From NCBI RefSeq assembly GCF_001411555.2, contig NC_049905.1, positions 1,178,001-1,242,000 on the forward strand: a stretch of 64,000 nt of DNA, read 5' to 3'. A model generated the notes under the pieces. It did not search any database. It was not told the origin of the DNA and saw only the letters and a list, made by a program, of their open reading frames with translations. This DNA is from Juglans regia. Its lineage: Eukaryota; Streptophyta; Magnoliopsida; Fagales; Juglandaceae. Shown one piece after another: positions 12,481-25,519 of the stretch (position 1 is its first letter; each line of letters starts with the position of its first letter). The position numbers and the translations under genes are program-made.

Positions 12481-13665
12481 TTACATTTCCCCACACTCAG
12501 CAATAATACATGCGAGCTTAGGCCGGTTGTTGGGTCCCGTAGCCACATTCTCAATCTTCCTGACAACCAAAAGACCATCTCCGAGTACTCTCTGCATAGA
12601 AATTGACAAAAGTAAATAACATGCCAAAAAGACTATTCCATCTGGGAAAGCAGCCAAAAAAAAAAATACAACAAAAAATGTTTTGTCCATCGCAACAGAA
12701 AATAACGACTCCAACTTATACACAAAGAAAAGATCAATCATTTAAAAGTTTGAAAGCAATTGATAAGTGTTCCATGAAGATCTGAACGGGGTAACCGAAC
12801 CACTAGATCTTGGGTGTGTTTGTCTAGTTCTTGGGTTAACTAAAATCATTCCAGTTTTCAGATCAGATCAGTCCTAATACAGATGCCAAGTACCTTGATT
12901 CACTTCAATAGCATGCCAAACTGACCCAACCAACAATAGGGAACACTCAATTATTGTGTGCAATTTTGGTATTTTTCATGAATAAATTGTACAACAAAAT
13001 TCAGCAAGAGTTAGAGCATACCCCAAATACAACGTGCTTATTGTCAAGCCAGTCGCATTTTGCACAAGTGATAAAGAACTGCAGTAAATGAGAATTTTAG
13101 TCAACACAAAATACAACAGTTAACAGCAAAAAAAATTAGGAAAACTTCAACGGAACTCATATGAACATAAGTCAGTCTCCTGTTACTTTGAACATCAATG
13201 AAGGGGTAATGGGGCGACAGGTTTAAACTCAAATTGTGTGCCCATAATACCAAATATGCAGGCACCAACACATATAACATGAGATAAAGAATACTTGATC
13301 AAGAGATAGAAGGACTTCCTAGTTCGGTTACATCCTTTCTAAGACTAAAAAACTAAGGTAGAGGGGCCTACAAAATTAGTAACTTCAGTGGTAAGGCTGT
13401 CAATAAAATAATCTTACTGAAATAATATCAAAACACCCATTTTATGAAGTACCCATACCGGCATGCTTGCTATAATTTGTATTTTGTAAAGGTGATCTAC
13501 CCAACCCTTGAGCGGGGGCAGGGCTGGTTTCTAGTTCCCCATCTCAACCCACCTAAATGAATCCCATACTTGGCAGGTAACTGAAGTGGGGCCAATTATT
13601 GCTGCACATCATATTATGGCCCAAAAAGATGTCCCTGCGTGCGTGCGTGCATGCATGTGTGTGCG

Positions 13666-13696
<31 letters not shown>

Positions 13697-15390
13697 TGAA
13701 GTTGATGAATGACCTGACTACCATTAGAATTTGGCCCGCTATTTGCCTGCAGAAAGAGGAGGAAAAAAGATTATCCTTCTTAGCATCTTGAATACGCTTA
13801 TATCATAACAAAATTTTGTACTAAATTCATGGAAAGAACATGAGGTTTCGTAAAGATATCAGCTCATACACAAGCAAATTGTAAGAGCTTATTTCCATTA
13901 GCCAACTCTCCTCTAATCCTGTTATAATGAAGTCTACTGAATTCTTTACAAGCCTCACAAAATTCGATGAATTAAATCAACTTTAAATTATAGTATAGTT
14001 TAGCTGTTTAGCATGAGAGTCTATATAAAGTAGATATTATAAGAGAATTCATAGGAAGTTCTCCAGACAGCATCATCAGTGTCCCAACAAAAGCGGCAAA
14101 TATGTTTATGTCCTCACAAGTGTGCGTTTTATTTGTTAATGTATTGGGAAGCTGTTTTCATACAAGTCCAGGATGCAAGCCATAGATGCTATCCCAAATC
14201 TCTAAAGATAATAAGTTACAGCTAAGATTATGAACACTCCAAGAACACAGGAAAGGCACAGCCAATAGTTTATCATGGCATATAATTTTCAACAAGACAG
14301 ACACATACCATTGATAACAGACCAGGACCAGTGTGTTTGGCAACAAAATTTTCATCATCAAACTTATGTCCGTAGATGGAAATACATCCACTACCATCAC
14401 CCTGCAAAGAATACTGTAGTAATAAGAATTGCACATACTGATAAAAAAAAAAAAAAGAATTGCATGACTATAAAACAGGTCTCAGTATTATTCATGTGAT
14501 AAAATAGTATATGATTGTAGAAGTAGAATTTTTAAGGATTACAGGTGCAGGCGTGTCTGTGCGTGCAGGTGTAGATGGATAAGTGCTACAGCAGGAAAAG
14601 CCTTTTATCAGGCTCGCTAGTTTCCTAAGGAACTGCTCCAGCAGCTTTGAAACCTTAGTTCTAGCAACAGGAGTCTTAATGCAATATCCTTGTACTGGTC
14701 TAGTGGATGTGTTGTTATATAATAACAGGATAGCAAATAAAGGTGCGTTAGTAAAGTGTGGCTGGTATGACTCTATCAATAGTTCCTCTCCTTTCTATCT
14801 CTGTCTCTCAATCAACACTTGAGCATCCCTCACTCAAAAGAAAGAAGGGCTTTTATTGGACATATGTCACGAAATACCCAATCCTCTAAAAGACTAGCCC
14901 ACTCTCTTCCTGACCCAACTGACCAGACAATTCTCACGCTTCAAATGAGAAATTGTGCTTTCAATCTTGTTCTCAGCTCCAGTTCCCTTTGTCTTTCGGA
15001 GATTCCTCAGCTTCAAATGTGTTCGTGTTCGTGTTCGTGCATGGTAGTGTAATTGTATCACCATATAGGATGTAAAGAGAGAAACAGATCAAATACTCAA
15101 AATACTTGGTGTAACCCATTTTACCATCAGAAATATACGAAATCTTAAACAAAAATGATAGGACTTTGTAGACTTGTTACATTTTTAACAAATGAGGGTG
15201 CTACCGACCTTTAAGAAGTCACCAGCCTGAATCATGAAATCCTTAATCACTCTATGGAACTGGCATCCCTTGTAACCCACAGGCAACCCGGCTTTCCTGC
15301 CAATTTAGCCCCACTTAAGCTAATATTTTATATAAAATCCGAAATTGAAACGAGTAAACTATAAACCCAATAACCAGGTTCATGCATATG

Positions 15391-15453
<63 letters not shown>

Positions 15454-15753
15454 AATTTACACTATTTTTACCTGTACTCGCCGGTGCAGAACTGCCTGCG
15501 GGGTAACACAAAAATACAAAGTAAATTCATTTTAGTAAACTTAAGCAAAAGGACCATAAGAGAGGGAAAGTGTGAGGGGGAAGTGGCAAGACCTGAAATT
15601 TTCTGCGGTTTTGGGAGCGATATCGGCGAAGAGCTCCATCTTGATGCGGCCGGCGGGGATGTTGCCGATGGTTATGTCAAAGAATACGATTGGGTTCTTC
15701 GGGTTCGGCGGCCGCACTTGCCACTCCACCGTGTTCCCTCCTCCTGACGCCAT
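12481..15753 (-). CDS. CYP22: Peptidyl-prolyl cis-trans isomerase, CYP22/PPIH type
   Basis: A single-domain cyclophilin that isomerises X-proline bonds; its animal counterpart PPIH is part of the U4/U6.U5 snRNP. Minus-strand exons: 15593-15753, 15472-15495, 15209-15296, 14309-14401, 13714-13746, 13022-13078 and 12481-12591. All phases agree, giving 188 residues, close to Arabidopsis CYP22. The N-terminus ([19 protein letters not shown]) is typical of CYP22. Catalytic-site residues are present: [15 protein letters not shown] (Arg, Phe, Gln) and the cyclosporin-contact Trp in CDWLDNKH. There is no signal peptide, so it is cytosolic or nuclear. An in-frame ATG three codons upstream (15762) is possible, but the second fits the family. 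Microsatellites and a tiny poly(A) insertion lie in its introns. Confidence 0.95.
13651..13696. repeat. GT/GA microsatellite in a CYP22 intron
   Basis: A run of gt and gc-gt units passes into about twelve ga units, immediately downstream (on the minus strand) of the 33-bp exon at 13714-13746. Such runs are typically length-polymorphic. Confidence 0.85.
14424..14464 (+). mobile_element. Tail-only retroposon insertion with target-site duplication
   Basis: The 10-bp word aagaattgca occurs at 14424-14433 and again at 14455-14464. Between them lie only 21 bp: catactgat followed by about 12 A. A target duplication flanking a short A-tailed stub is what target-primed reverse transcription would leave after extreme 5' truncation. 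The site lies in a CYP22 intron. A second stub at 29031-29049 shares the word tactgata before its A-run. Confidence 0.6.
15388..15446. repeat. AT then AG microsatellite in a CYP22 intron
   Basis: About thirteen at units run straight into about thirteen ag units, beside the 24-bp exon at 15472-15495. Confidence 0.9.
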
Positions 15754-15762
15754 CAATGTCAA

Positions 15763-16881
15763 ACGAGCAGCTTCTTACTCCTGCTAATTGATTTTCCTTT
15801 CCCTCTTCTCAGGTTGGAGTCTTATGGATGGCGTGGTTATGCGTATATTTGAAGCAAATGGTGTGGGCTTCGGCTCGGCCCAATTTATCATATCGTTTAT
15901 CAAAATAATTTCTATCGACTTATTTATTGTTTTTTATGGCATTTGATTTTTACATCAACTACTTAAATATAAATTAATTTGAAACATATCGAATTATTTA
16001 AAATGAATTATATCAATCAATGTGATAAAAAAAAAATGATATTTACAATTCTAAAATATGTAGTTCTCACGTAATACTCCATTTAAAATAAGTAGGTAAA
16101 TTTGGAACCTAGATAAAAAAATTATTTTTTAATTGTGATCCATTTTTTTTTTAAATAGAATACGTGGAGACTGTATGATCCAAAATTGTATATAACATTA
16201 TCTCATAAAAAATGATAAAATTCTAAGATAGAAAATTACAAAAATAAAGATAAAAAAAAAATCAAATCAATATAAGTATAAAGGAAACTCTAGTGAAATA
16301 TGTTTCAAAATTATGTCACTAAATTATTACTTTTTATGTAGGCTTATATCTACTAATTGAATCTATGGAAAATTAAACAAGAAGATAGTAGTAAGTTTTT
16401 AAGAGTAATGTTAGATACAATTTTAAAATGTGCAAGTCGTGGGCACTTTTTGGGTCTAGATTTACTAACAATTTTCAAAAAGTAATGCTAGATATAATTG
16501 CGTAATGCTACATACAGTCGTTGAATGCGTAAGGACTGCATAATCGTTTTGAAAAAAAAGTAGGATCTACTATTAAAAAAATATTTTTTTTTATGATTTA
16601 TTTATTTATTTTTAAATCACACAATATTTACGTACTCTACGACTGTAAATATCATTTCTCATTTATTAATATAAATATGATACTCATATTTACTGCACAT
16701 ATTTGTTCCTTTTTTCTTCCGATCAAATATATCGTCTTACATATATACTTCTTTCTTCTTGTGTATTAGGATTGCAATCCCTCCCTATTTCTCTAAAGAA
16801 ATTGAACTACTTACAAAAAAGAAAATACGTGGCAATAGAAAAGTATAACAAATTCTTTTTTTTTCTAAGCAAAAGGAATTG
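15763..16881. other. Intergenic region between CYP22 and the receptor kinase
   Basis: The left end is the likely CYP22 promoter and leader. The rest is AT-rich with no credible coding frame. Several short palindromic AT-rich pieces are present, including the MITE copy at 16496-16660. Confidence 0.55.
16496..16660. mobile_element. Foldback MITE, family 1, diverged copy C
   Basis: It shares the edge taatgctacatacagtcg, the inner word cgttttgaaaaaaaagtagg and the inverted right end (ctacgactgtaaatatcatt) with the copies at 206 and 25346, but with more substitutions and a longer T-rich centre. Confidence 0.6.
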
Positions 16882-19800
16882 CTAATCAATCGACCCTTTA
16901 GTTCTTTCTCTATGCGTAGTGCGTATACCAATTCCAAGAAGTTTTTCTCGGATCGAATGCAACTCGGCCAAGACATCCTTGATATTCATCCTTTCTTTTG
17001 GAAGTTCCATGGAACAAGCTACTCCGACCCCAAGTATCAAACTCAAGCATTCTTGGATGTTGGAACTTGTAATTTGACTCTGGTCGGGAGCATCATCCGA
17101 TCTTGACGCTCCATGATCTTCTCTTTCCCAAAGAAGAACAGGATCAACAACATCAACCAGTCGTTCAGGCAGAGCTGCCTTGACAAATTCATGCAGCAAA
17201 AAGCCATCCTTGAACATGTCATCCGTTGGCCTTTTACCGGTGAACATCTCCAACAAGAGTATGCCATAACTGTAAACATCTCCATTTTTTGACACCTCAT
17301 TTCCCATTCCGTACTCTGTACATTCATACACAACATATTTTGTTTTCTAATCACTGTTTTGTACTTCTAGTTAAAAAAAAAAATCGAAAATATAATCTTG
17401 GAATTTGGAATGGTCGTCTTAGGACGATCAGGGAATTGAATTAAAGAACTGGAGATGGAAGGAAAAAAAATGAGATCTAAGAAAAGAAAATACCAGAATT
17501 TAGTGTGGTTTGGTTGTATAGTCATCAAATATCTATGATCAGTTGTATATATAGTCTATGATGACATATAAACCAAGATCAACAGTATCAACAATGTTTG
17601 TTTCTTGTTCTTTTCTTGGTAGCTCGATGGGAAGAAGACCTTGTTAAAACTCAATCTTCATGATTTTTGTCATCTGTTTATACTGGTTGGTATGGTGGTT
17701 GCTGTTATGGATGGATTTACATGCTTCTTTGCATTGGTTGGTTATTGTTCTGGCTTGGTTATGCCTTTCTGTATCTTGTGATGCCTTTGTTATGGTTGCA
17801 TCTATGTTTCTGTGAACCTCCATTTGCTTTTTAAGTTGGTGTAATTTGTGGCCAATGATAAGCCTTTGTCATTTGGTGTTCTAAACTACCAGGGATCTAT
17901 CCTAACTAGTATTTTAGAACACAAACTGAAAATACTAATGCTCAATTTGCATAGTCAAAAAAATATCTTGATTTATTTCAAGCTAAATTGAAAATACTCA
18001 TCTGGAGGAGCATAACCCACTGTTCCTCTTACTCCAATGGAGCTTGATTGATCAATTGAATAATCTTGAGTGATCATACGCCTTTTCCATATCTATGATC
18101 ACTCAATGGTAGGATTACTCCATATCTTGGTTTTGGTGAGAGGTGGAGGTCATGGATCAGATGGTGTATTTCTACGGTACGGTTCTCGGTGTTGATTAAT
18201 GGTAGCCCAGCGGGTTTCTTCCCAAGCTCTCGTGGTTTGAGACAGGGGGATCCGTTATCTCCTTTACTTTTTGTCATTGTTATGGAGGCACTGAGTAGGA
18301 TGATCTCAGCCTTAGTGTCTAATGGTTCCATCAGTGGATTCCAGATTGGAGCACCGAGTAGGGGGATTACAATTGTTTCACACTTGTTGTTTGCAGATGA
18401 TACGCTTATCATGTGCGAGGCTGATCACGCTCAGTTGAGGGCGGTGAAGGCTTTGCTGCTGTGTTTTGAAGCAGTATCTGGCTTGAAGGTGAATTATGAT
18501 AAATCCGAGTTGGTACCGATTGGAGAAGTTCAAGATATAAGGACTTTGACGGGCATTATGGGGTGTAAAATTGCGTCTTTACCTATGACTTACTTGGGAT
18601 TGCCGATGGGTATAGCTCCGAAATCTCGTTTGATATGGGATACAGTGATTGAAAAAGTAGAGAAGAGATTAGCAGGGTGGAAGAGAATGTATTTGTCGAA
18701 AGGGGGTCGGACTACTTTAATCAAAAGCACACTTTCCAACCTCCCTACTTACTTTTTATCCTTATTCTCTATACCGGCAAGTGTGGCGGGTAGACTTGAG
18801 AAGTTACAGAGAGACTTTTTGTGGGAGGGCTTGGGAGATGAGTTTAGATTCCACTTAGTTAAGTGGGAGATGGTATGTCGGCCTATCTCCAATGGCGGTT
18901 TGGGTGTCAGAAATTTGAGAGTTTTTAATCGGGCTTTACTAGGCAAATGGTTATGGAGGTATACCAAGGAACCAGAGGCCTTATGGAAGACTGTGATTGC
19001 AAGCAAATATGGTGATCTAGGGGAGGGGTGGTGTTCCAGAGAAGTTAGAGGAACAGCGGGTAAGGGGTTATGGAAATACATTAGAAGAGGATGGGAGGTT
19101 TTCCAGCGTTACACTAGATTGCACTTGGGGACAGGTGCCAAGATCAGATTTTGGAAGGATGCATGGTGTAATACCAGTGTTTTACTCGATCTGTTCCCGT
19201 CTCTTTTCTTGATTGCAAGTAACAAAGAGGCCACAGTGGCGGAGGTTATGGAAGTCTCAGTATCAGGTAGAAACATTCACTGGAACATTAATTTCAACCG
19301 GGCGGCACAGGACTGGGAGATGGAAAGTTTTGCAGAATTCTATAGCCTCTTATATTCTGTTAGACCGAATATCCAGCAGGAAGATGAGTTGTGGTGGCAT
19401 CCTGCAGGAAAAGGGGTATTCTCAGCTCGCTCTTTTTATAAGGTTCTCACACAAGAACCAGAGGTACAGTTTCCTTGGAGAAAGCTTTGGCGTCATAAGG
19501 CTCCTCCCAAAGTCTCTTTCTTTGTGTGGACAGCGTCTTTGGGGAAGATCCTCACTACGGATAATCTAAGAAAGAGGAGGATAATTATTGTAGATTGGTG
19601 TTGTATGTGTAAAAGTGGGGGTGAGTCGGTAAATCATTTACTTTTACACTGTGAGGTAGCTAAGGCTATTTGGGACTCGGTGTTTATAAGGATGGATATG
19701 GCGTGGGTGATGCCGGAAACAGTTTTGGATGTATTGGCTTGCTGGAATTCTATCCGTGGGGTGAAACAGATTAAAGCAGTATGGAAGATGATCCCTATCT

Positions 19801-22702
19801 GTATTATGCGGTGTCTATGGCAGGAACGAAATGAGAGGACTTTTGAAGACAAAGAGAGATCTGTGGAGGAGCTTATATTGTTATTTTTTAGAACTCTTTG
19901 TACTTGGGCCATAGCTGTAGACTTTAATGGCATAGACTTTCACGAATTCCTAGTTTCCAATATGCCTACATAAACAGGGCATTTTCTTTGTATCGTGTTA
20001 CTTTGGTGATTTAATAAAGTCTTATTTTTACTTATCAAAAAAAAATAATCTTGAGTGATATCAATAAGGAATCTTGCCAAGCCAAAGTCACCTACGTGTG
20101 CAGTCATTTCTTCATCGAGAAGAACATTGCCTGGTTTGAGATCACAGTGAAGGATCGGTGTAGCACAATGGTGGTGAAGATATTCCATAGCACTAGCAAT
20201 ATCAATGGCGATATCTAGCCTTTGAAGGAGACTCAAACTCTGTTGTTTTCTAGAAGCCTCGTTTGTTCTTGGGGTTGGGTGCAACCACTCATCTAGGTTG
20301 CCGTTTACCATGAACTCATACACCAAAGCCTGGAAATCATGACCTTGATAGTCAACACTTGAACAAACTGTAAGTACCTTCACAAGATTCCGATGCCTAA
20401 TATTTCTCAAAGCCTCACATTCAGCAATGAAACTCTTTGAAGCTCCATGGCGCAAAAGGTTGAGGACCTTGACAGCAATTGTAGATGTACCCTGATCAAG
20501 AATTCCTTTGTACACAGATCCAAAACTACCCACACCAATTAAATTAGCCGAGGAGAACCCATCAGTAGCTTTTAGGAGACTTTGGTAAGATACATTCAAA
20601 AGCAAATTTTCTGAGTTTTTTGGACTATTTTCTTTTCTTTTCTTTTTTAAAGAAATAAGTAGACACAACAGAACCAAAGTTACTCCAAGAAGTCCAGAAA
20701 GTATAGAGATTATCAACTTCAAGGTAAGGGTCAACTTCTGTCTCTTCTTAGATTTTTCATGTTTACATATAGGAAGCTGAAACTCAGTTATGCCACCACA
20801 GAGCTCACCATTTCCCTTAACTGAAGTTTCACTTGCGTTACTGAAAACACCCCGTGTTGGTACCTCCCCTCTAAAATGGTTGTAAGAGAGATCCAATATA
20901 TGCAGGAAGTTGAGATGTTCCAAAAAATTTGGAACTTCTCCAGACAAATTGTTGTTAGAAAGATCTAAAAGTTCAATGCCTCTTAATGATTCAAATGATG
21001 AAGGAATGGATCCCTGGAAGAAGTTTTTTCTCATGGCAAGAACTTCTAGTTTTACACAGCTGCCAAGACTTGCTGGGATTTCACCGAATAACTTATTTGC
21101 AGAAATAATTAAACTTTCTAGATTTTTCAAGTTTCCTATTTCCATGGGGAGAATACCTGTAAATAGGTTCTCAGACAAGTCCATACCAATTGGTGAGAAT
21201 GAGAGACCCATGACTTGTGGGGGTATTACACCACTGAGCTTGTTCCTAGAAAGAACCAAATACAGCAAATTTTGGCACTTGGCTAGGCTTGGAGGGATTC
21301 GACCACGAAGATTATTCCCTCCTAAATACAATTCCATCAACAATGTTAAGTTTCCTAAAGAGGGTGGAATGTTTCCCGAGTGATTGTTTGCAGATAAATC
21401 CAAAATTCTTAACTTCTCAAGATATCCGATCTCAGAGGGAATATTACCTGAGATTGTGTTCTCGGCCATCTCCAGCGTCTCCAAGTTGATGAGATTTCCT
21501 ATACCTTTAGGAATGCTTCCAAATATTCTATTATGTCGTAGAAGCAATCTGCTAAGAGTAGTTGAGAAGTTGCCAATGCAATTAGGTAACACACCGCCAA
21601 GTTTATTGGAACCTATAGCCAATATGCTGAGATCCGTGGCATTCATTAGAGAGCAAAGAAAACTCAAGTCATTTCCTCCACTATTTCCAAGAAGATTGGA
21701 GTGAATGACAAATCTCTGAAGTCTGTACAGCATTTCCAAAGAAGGGACTTTCCCAGTGAGTTTATTTGACTGCATTTTCAGGTCATATAGATGGGATGCA
21801 TTAGCTATCGAAACAGGGATAGATCCAGTAAATTGATTGACGAAAATGTTAAAACTTTTGAGATTGGGTAAGGTGACGCCCAAGTCCCAAGGAAGACTCC
21901 CTTGTATTCTGTTGTCTCCTACATCAAAGACTGTGATAGAAGAGAGATTAAAAATTGATCGAGGGAATGTACCAGAAAACCTATTTGAACCCAAACTTAA
22001 AAAAGTTAATTTCTTTAGCTGGTCAAAAGAATCCGGAATACTTCCACCCAATTCATTAAAAACAACATCCAATGCTTCAAGAGATGATAAGTTTCCGAAA
22101 GAAGATGGGATACTTCCTGTTAGTTCATTATTGTAAATATAAAACCATCGAAGCTTGGACAAGGAGGCAAGCTCTGCTGGGATTTCTCCAACCAACTGAT
22201 TATAATGAACTCCCATGTAGATGAGGTTGGTGCAGACGGATATATTGCTAGGAATTTGGCCGCTGAGACTGTTTTTGCCTAATTCCAAGACTTGCAGTCT
22301 GCGCAAAAGGCCGACTTCTGGAGGGATTATATGAATAAAACTGTTGTTTGAGAGGTTTAGTTCTGTGAGGAAACTCAAATTTCCTACTTGTGGTGATATG
22401 AAGCCCCCTAGACTTTGGAATTGAAGGTCCAACTTTGTGACCCTCTGATGTTGCCGACGGCCACATGAAACCCCTTGCCACCGGCAGAAGTGAATGCTAT
22501 CATTCCAGGAGCTCAAAACGCCAAGTGGGTCATGTACCTTGGCCTTGAAGTCCAGCAAGGCCAATCTGTCCGTCTCGTTGCCTCCGCCAACCACAAAGGT
22601 GATCAACGAGCCAAAACACCATAGGAAAACAAAAGCAAGCATAATGCGAAAAGATGAGGATGCATGCGGAGGAGCCAATGTAAGGCAAAAAAGTCTCATC
22701 AA
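16882..22702 (-). pseudogene. LRR receptor-like kinase (subfamily XII, non-RD), disrupted
   Basis: Related to EFR, XA21 and At3g47570-type immune receptors at the plasma membrane. Exon 1 (minus) runs from 22702 to 20060 and, beyond the inserted LINE, from 18074 to 18002; exon 2 is 17315-16882. Visible in order: signal peptide; LRRNT domain (LLDFKAKVHDPLGVLSSW); about 22 LRRs; juxtamembrane cysteines; a transmembrane helix (IISILSGLLGVTLVLLCLLI); a kinase domain with glycine loop GVGSFGSVYKG, AVK lysine, HCDLKPGN in place of HRD (non-RD class) and DFG. The rest of the kinase (GDVYSYGILLLEMFTGKRP) is in exon 2. Two lesions are seen: a LINE inserted in the activation-loop coding region, and a donor after APP that reads atgagt where gtgagt is expected. 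The open frame now runs into the LINE and ends at 19940 as a 920-residue protein lacking half its kinase. Confidence 0.92.
18075..20043 (+). mobile_element. 5'-truncated LINE inserted in the receptor kinase exon
   Basis: A LINE of about 1.97 kb flanked by a 16-bp target-site duplication, aataatcttgagtgat, at 18059-18074 and 20044-20059. The 3' end has the tail ttacttatc and a poly(A). The 594-residue frame at 18189-19973 holds the C-terminal half of ORF2: RT palm with GLRQGDPLSPLLF and the catalytic FADD at about residue 68, thumb, and zf-RVT zinc finger (WCCMCKSGGESVNHLLLHC). The 5' part of the RT is missing, and upstream of 18189 the frame is broken. It is antisense to the kinase gene. The long clean frame and intact duplication suggest a fairly recent insertion. 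Confidence 0.93.
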
Positions 22703-23279
22703 TATGGCTGAAGAACGGCCTTTAGAAGCTCAAAAGTTATATAACAGAAAGTTCTTGGCAGGAATTGGGGGTGAAAATTGAAGACCCCAGGCCGGTATTA
22801 TCAAATTTGCTCAGTTGTAATGGAGGTAGCATCAGAAAGAAACATGCAAGAAAGAGCTTGGATAGGTAAAATCTCAAACTGTTTCTTTTGTACTGTTCAA
22901 ACTTCAGAGTCATAAAGCAGGCAGGTGCTGGTTGAATCAACAATTCAATAGAAAAGTCTTTCTGATGCTACACATTTTGGCTTGTATGGGAATATAACTA
23001 GTCAGAGAAATCATACTTAACGTGAAAGTTTGTAAGATAAGTTGCCCTTTTTATTCACCGCGGCCGCCACCCAACACAACTTGTGATCTTTTATCATTTT
23101 CTATATAAAAAATGAGATTTTTTTTTTTTAATTGAGTACTGTTTGTTTTACCTTTATAAATGTAAGAATTTATGTAAGAAAGTAAAAAATAACAGTCATT
23201 TCTAATGAACCTTTTTAAACTTTAATTACAAAGGGAATAAATAATACTTGTCAAAGATTCTTTAATATGGACAAGTTTG

Positions 23280-23470
23280 GGGGGTGAGATAAAAATTTTA
23301 TGTTTTATTTTAATGTTTAAAATATTATATTTTAGTATTATTATTGTATTAGGATTTGAAAAAAATTAAATTAGGATTTGAAAAAGTTGAATTGTTTATT
23401 ATATTTTATATAGAAAATTAAAAAATATATAATGATAAAATGAGATGAGATAAAAATTTTATGTCTCATC
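23280..23470. mobile_element. MITE-like repeat, family 2, copy 2
   Basis: Shares with the other copies the ordered words ggatttgaaaaagttgaatt, tgtttattatattttata and ataatgataaaatgagatga. Boundaries are approximate. Confidence 0.6.
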
Positions 23471-24899
23471 CCACTCCTAAATCTGCCTATAGTCAAATTG
23501 ATTTTCTTTTTAAAATACAAAAGATCTCACTCCGCATTCTTATCCATTCTAAGTTGATCTAAAAATATATATAATATAGATAATATTTTTTAAAAAATAT
23601 TTAAATATATTTAGACCATATGATTTGACCTTTGAATCTATTGAATCAATATGAATCTGACTCGATTAATGTCATGTCATATTCGAGTTGACCCAAATTC
23701 ACCCAAATCATTTTGTACACAACCTTAACTCTATTTTTTCTTGTTGTGTTCACGAAATTTTGTGTCAAATACTATAACCCTACATGAATGTCATTTCAAC
23801 TATACTTATAAAAACAAAATGTCATTTCAACTATGTCCAAGTTGATTGCTACCATAGAAACTTATGGATTCTACAGTTTATAATATCGTGTAATATCGTG
23901 GTGGTCTAGCTCTAACCATGCATGCATGCATATATAGAGTTTTGTTAGATACAAGCGAGTTCGTGTACCATATCACGTACTAATAATTTTTTTTTATTTA
24001 AAAAAAATGAAAAAAAAAATTTGTGAGAGAAGAAGAAAATCTCCTATATCATAAAAATTATTTTTATCTTTAATTCACATCGTTTCGTTAAACATATGTA
24101 TCACATATCAATATTGATACACGAATTGATGTACAAACTTACTTGCAATAAGATTTTTCCATATATATATATATAATAATTATTAGTAATAGCGTACTTT
24201 AATTATCAATCAAAGGCAGCCCTGTGCACCTTTGTTGACAAAAAACTTTCTCCAGGTCTCAATCTCAGCACCTATGTCATCTTCGTGCAAACTCTAGTTA
24301 CTAGCGATCAAGGCTGAGAGGGTGATTTTTTTCTTACGTAAATTGTTGGCACTAGTATTACATTTTGTCTCTGTATTTTAAAAAAGTTACAAAGGTTTGT
24401 ATTATTCAATGTTTTGAATACCATGTTGGTGATTATTTTGATCGAAACATTAAAATGAAATATTTCAATACCTACACCGTTTCGGATACCGTTTCAAAAT
24501 AATTTATATATGAATAAATTATATTTTAAAATAATAGTTTATATATGAAGAAATTATATATATATAAATTATAAATAGTCTGATCTGAATTAAGAATTAA
24601 AAAACGAAACTATACCATTTTCTATACCCGCTACGCCATAGAAACGGTATATTTCAACCGTACTAACTAGTATGATATGAAATTCAAAACTTTGGTATTA
24701 TCTCTAAATATGTTGTCATTGGGTCTTCTCCATGTAAATATATGTTATAATTCAAAGTGACATACATGATCCATTAATCTTCAAGGATAATAAATTCTAC
24801 CCAAAAGTTACCATCCATTGATACATCTTTTCTCTTACCATACTCTGTAAGTGTACATAGATAATATATAAATTATATATTTTTGGAAGTCTTCTTATT

Positions 24900-25100
24900 T
24901 AAGTCTCGTTTGAACAGTGAGATGAAATGAGATGAGATAAAAGTTTAAAATTAAATAAAATATTATTAGAATATTATTTATTAATATTATTATTGTTTTA
25001 AGACTTGAAAAAGTCGATTTGTTTATTATATTTTATGTAAAAATTTAAAAAAATTATAATGATGAATGAGATGAGATGAAATCGTGTTTGTATCCAAAAG
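24900..25100. mobile_element. MITE-like repeat, family 2, copy 3
   Basis: A well-preserved copy: gagatgaaatgagatgagat at the left, aaaatattattagaatatta inside, and gatgaatgagatgagatgaa at the right end. Confidence 0.65.
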
Positions 25101-25345
25101 AGACTTTACTCATTAAACTCAACAGTAATATGTTTATTTTTTATTTTTTTATAATTATTCAAAGTCTCACGAGATATATTTAAGTAAATTGCATAACTCA
25201 TTTTTGAATAATTTTATAAGCTTTTTGTGTATCCATAGAAGGGTCTATATATACATATTAAAGACAAATTGGAGTACATATATTTTTAGATTTATTTTTT
25301 TAATTACATTTTAAGTATTAACACCAGTATAACATAAAAAATTAG

Positions 25346-25519
25346 AGTAATTTTATATATAACCGTGAAGTGCGTAATCGTCGCGTAATCGCTTTGAAAA
25401 AGAGTAGGGTCTACAATTAAAAAATTAATTTTTTTTATGTGGATCCCATATTTTATTTATTTTTTTCAAAACGATTACGCGGCAGTTACGCAATTCACGG
25501 TTGTAAGTATTTTTTCTCA
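25346..25519. mobile_element. Foldback MITE, family 1, copy B
   Basis: Nearly identical along its length to the copy at 206-379, including the central aaaattaattttttt and the inverted arms gtgaagtgcgtaatcg and gcaattcacggttgta. The two copies are 25 kb apart in the same orientation. Confidence 0.75.

Noticed and set aside
19940..20043. C-terminal end of the 920-residue receptor-kinase frame as genuine kinase sequence
   Set aside because: The last residues are antisense translation of the LINE 3' end beyond the target-site duplication; the real continuation is at 18002-18074 and 17315.
20910..22136. Plus-strand frames of 66-157 codons across the LRR region
   Set aside because: They lie opposite the leucine-rich repeats and arise from the periodic codon pattern of the antisense strand.
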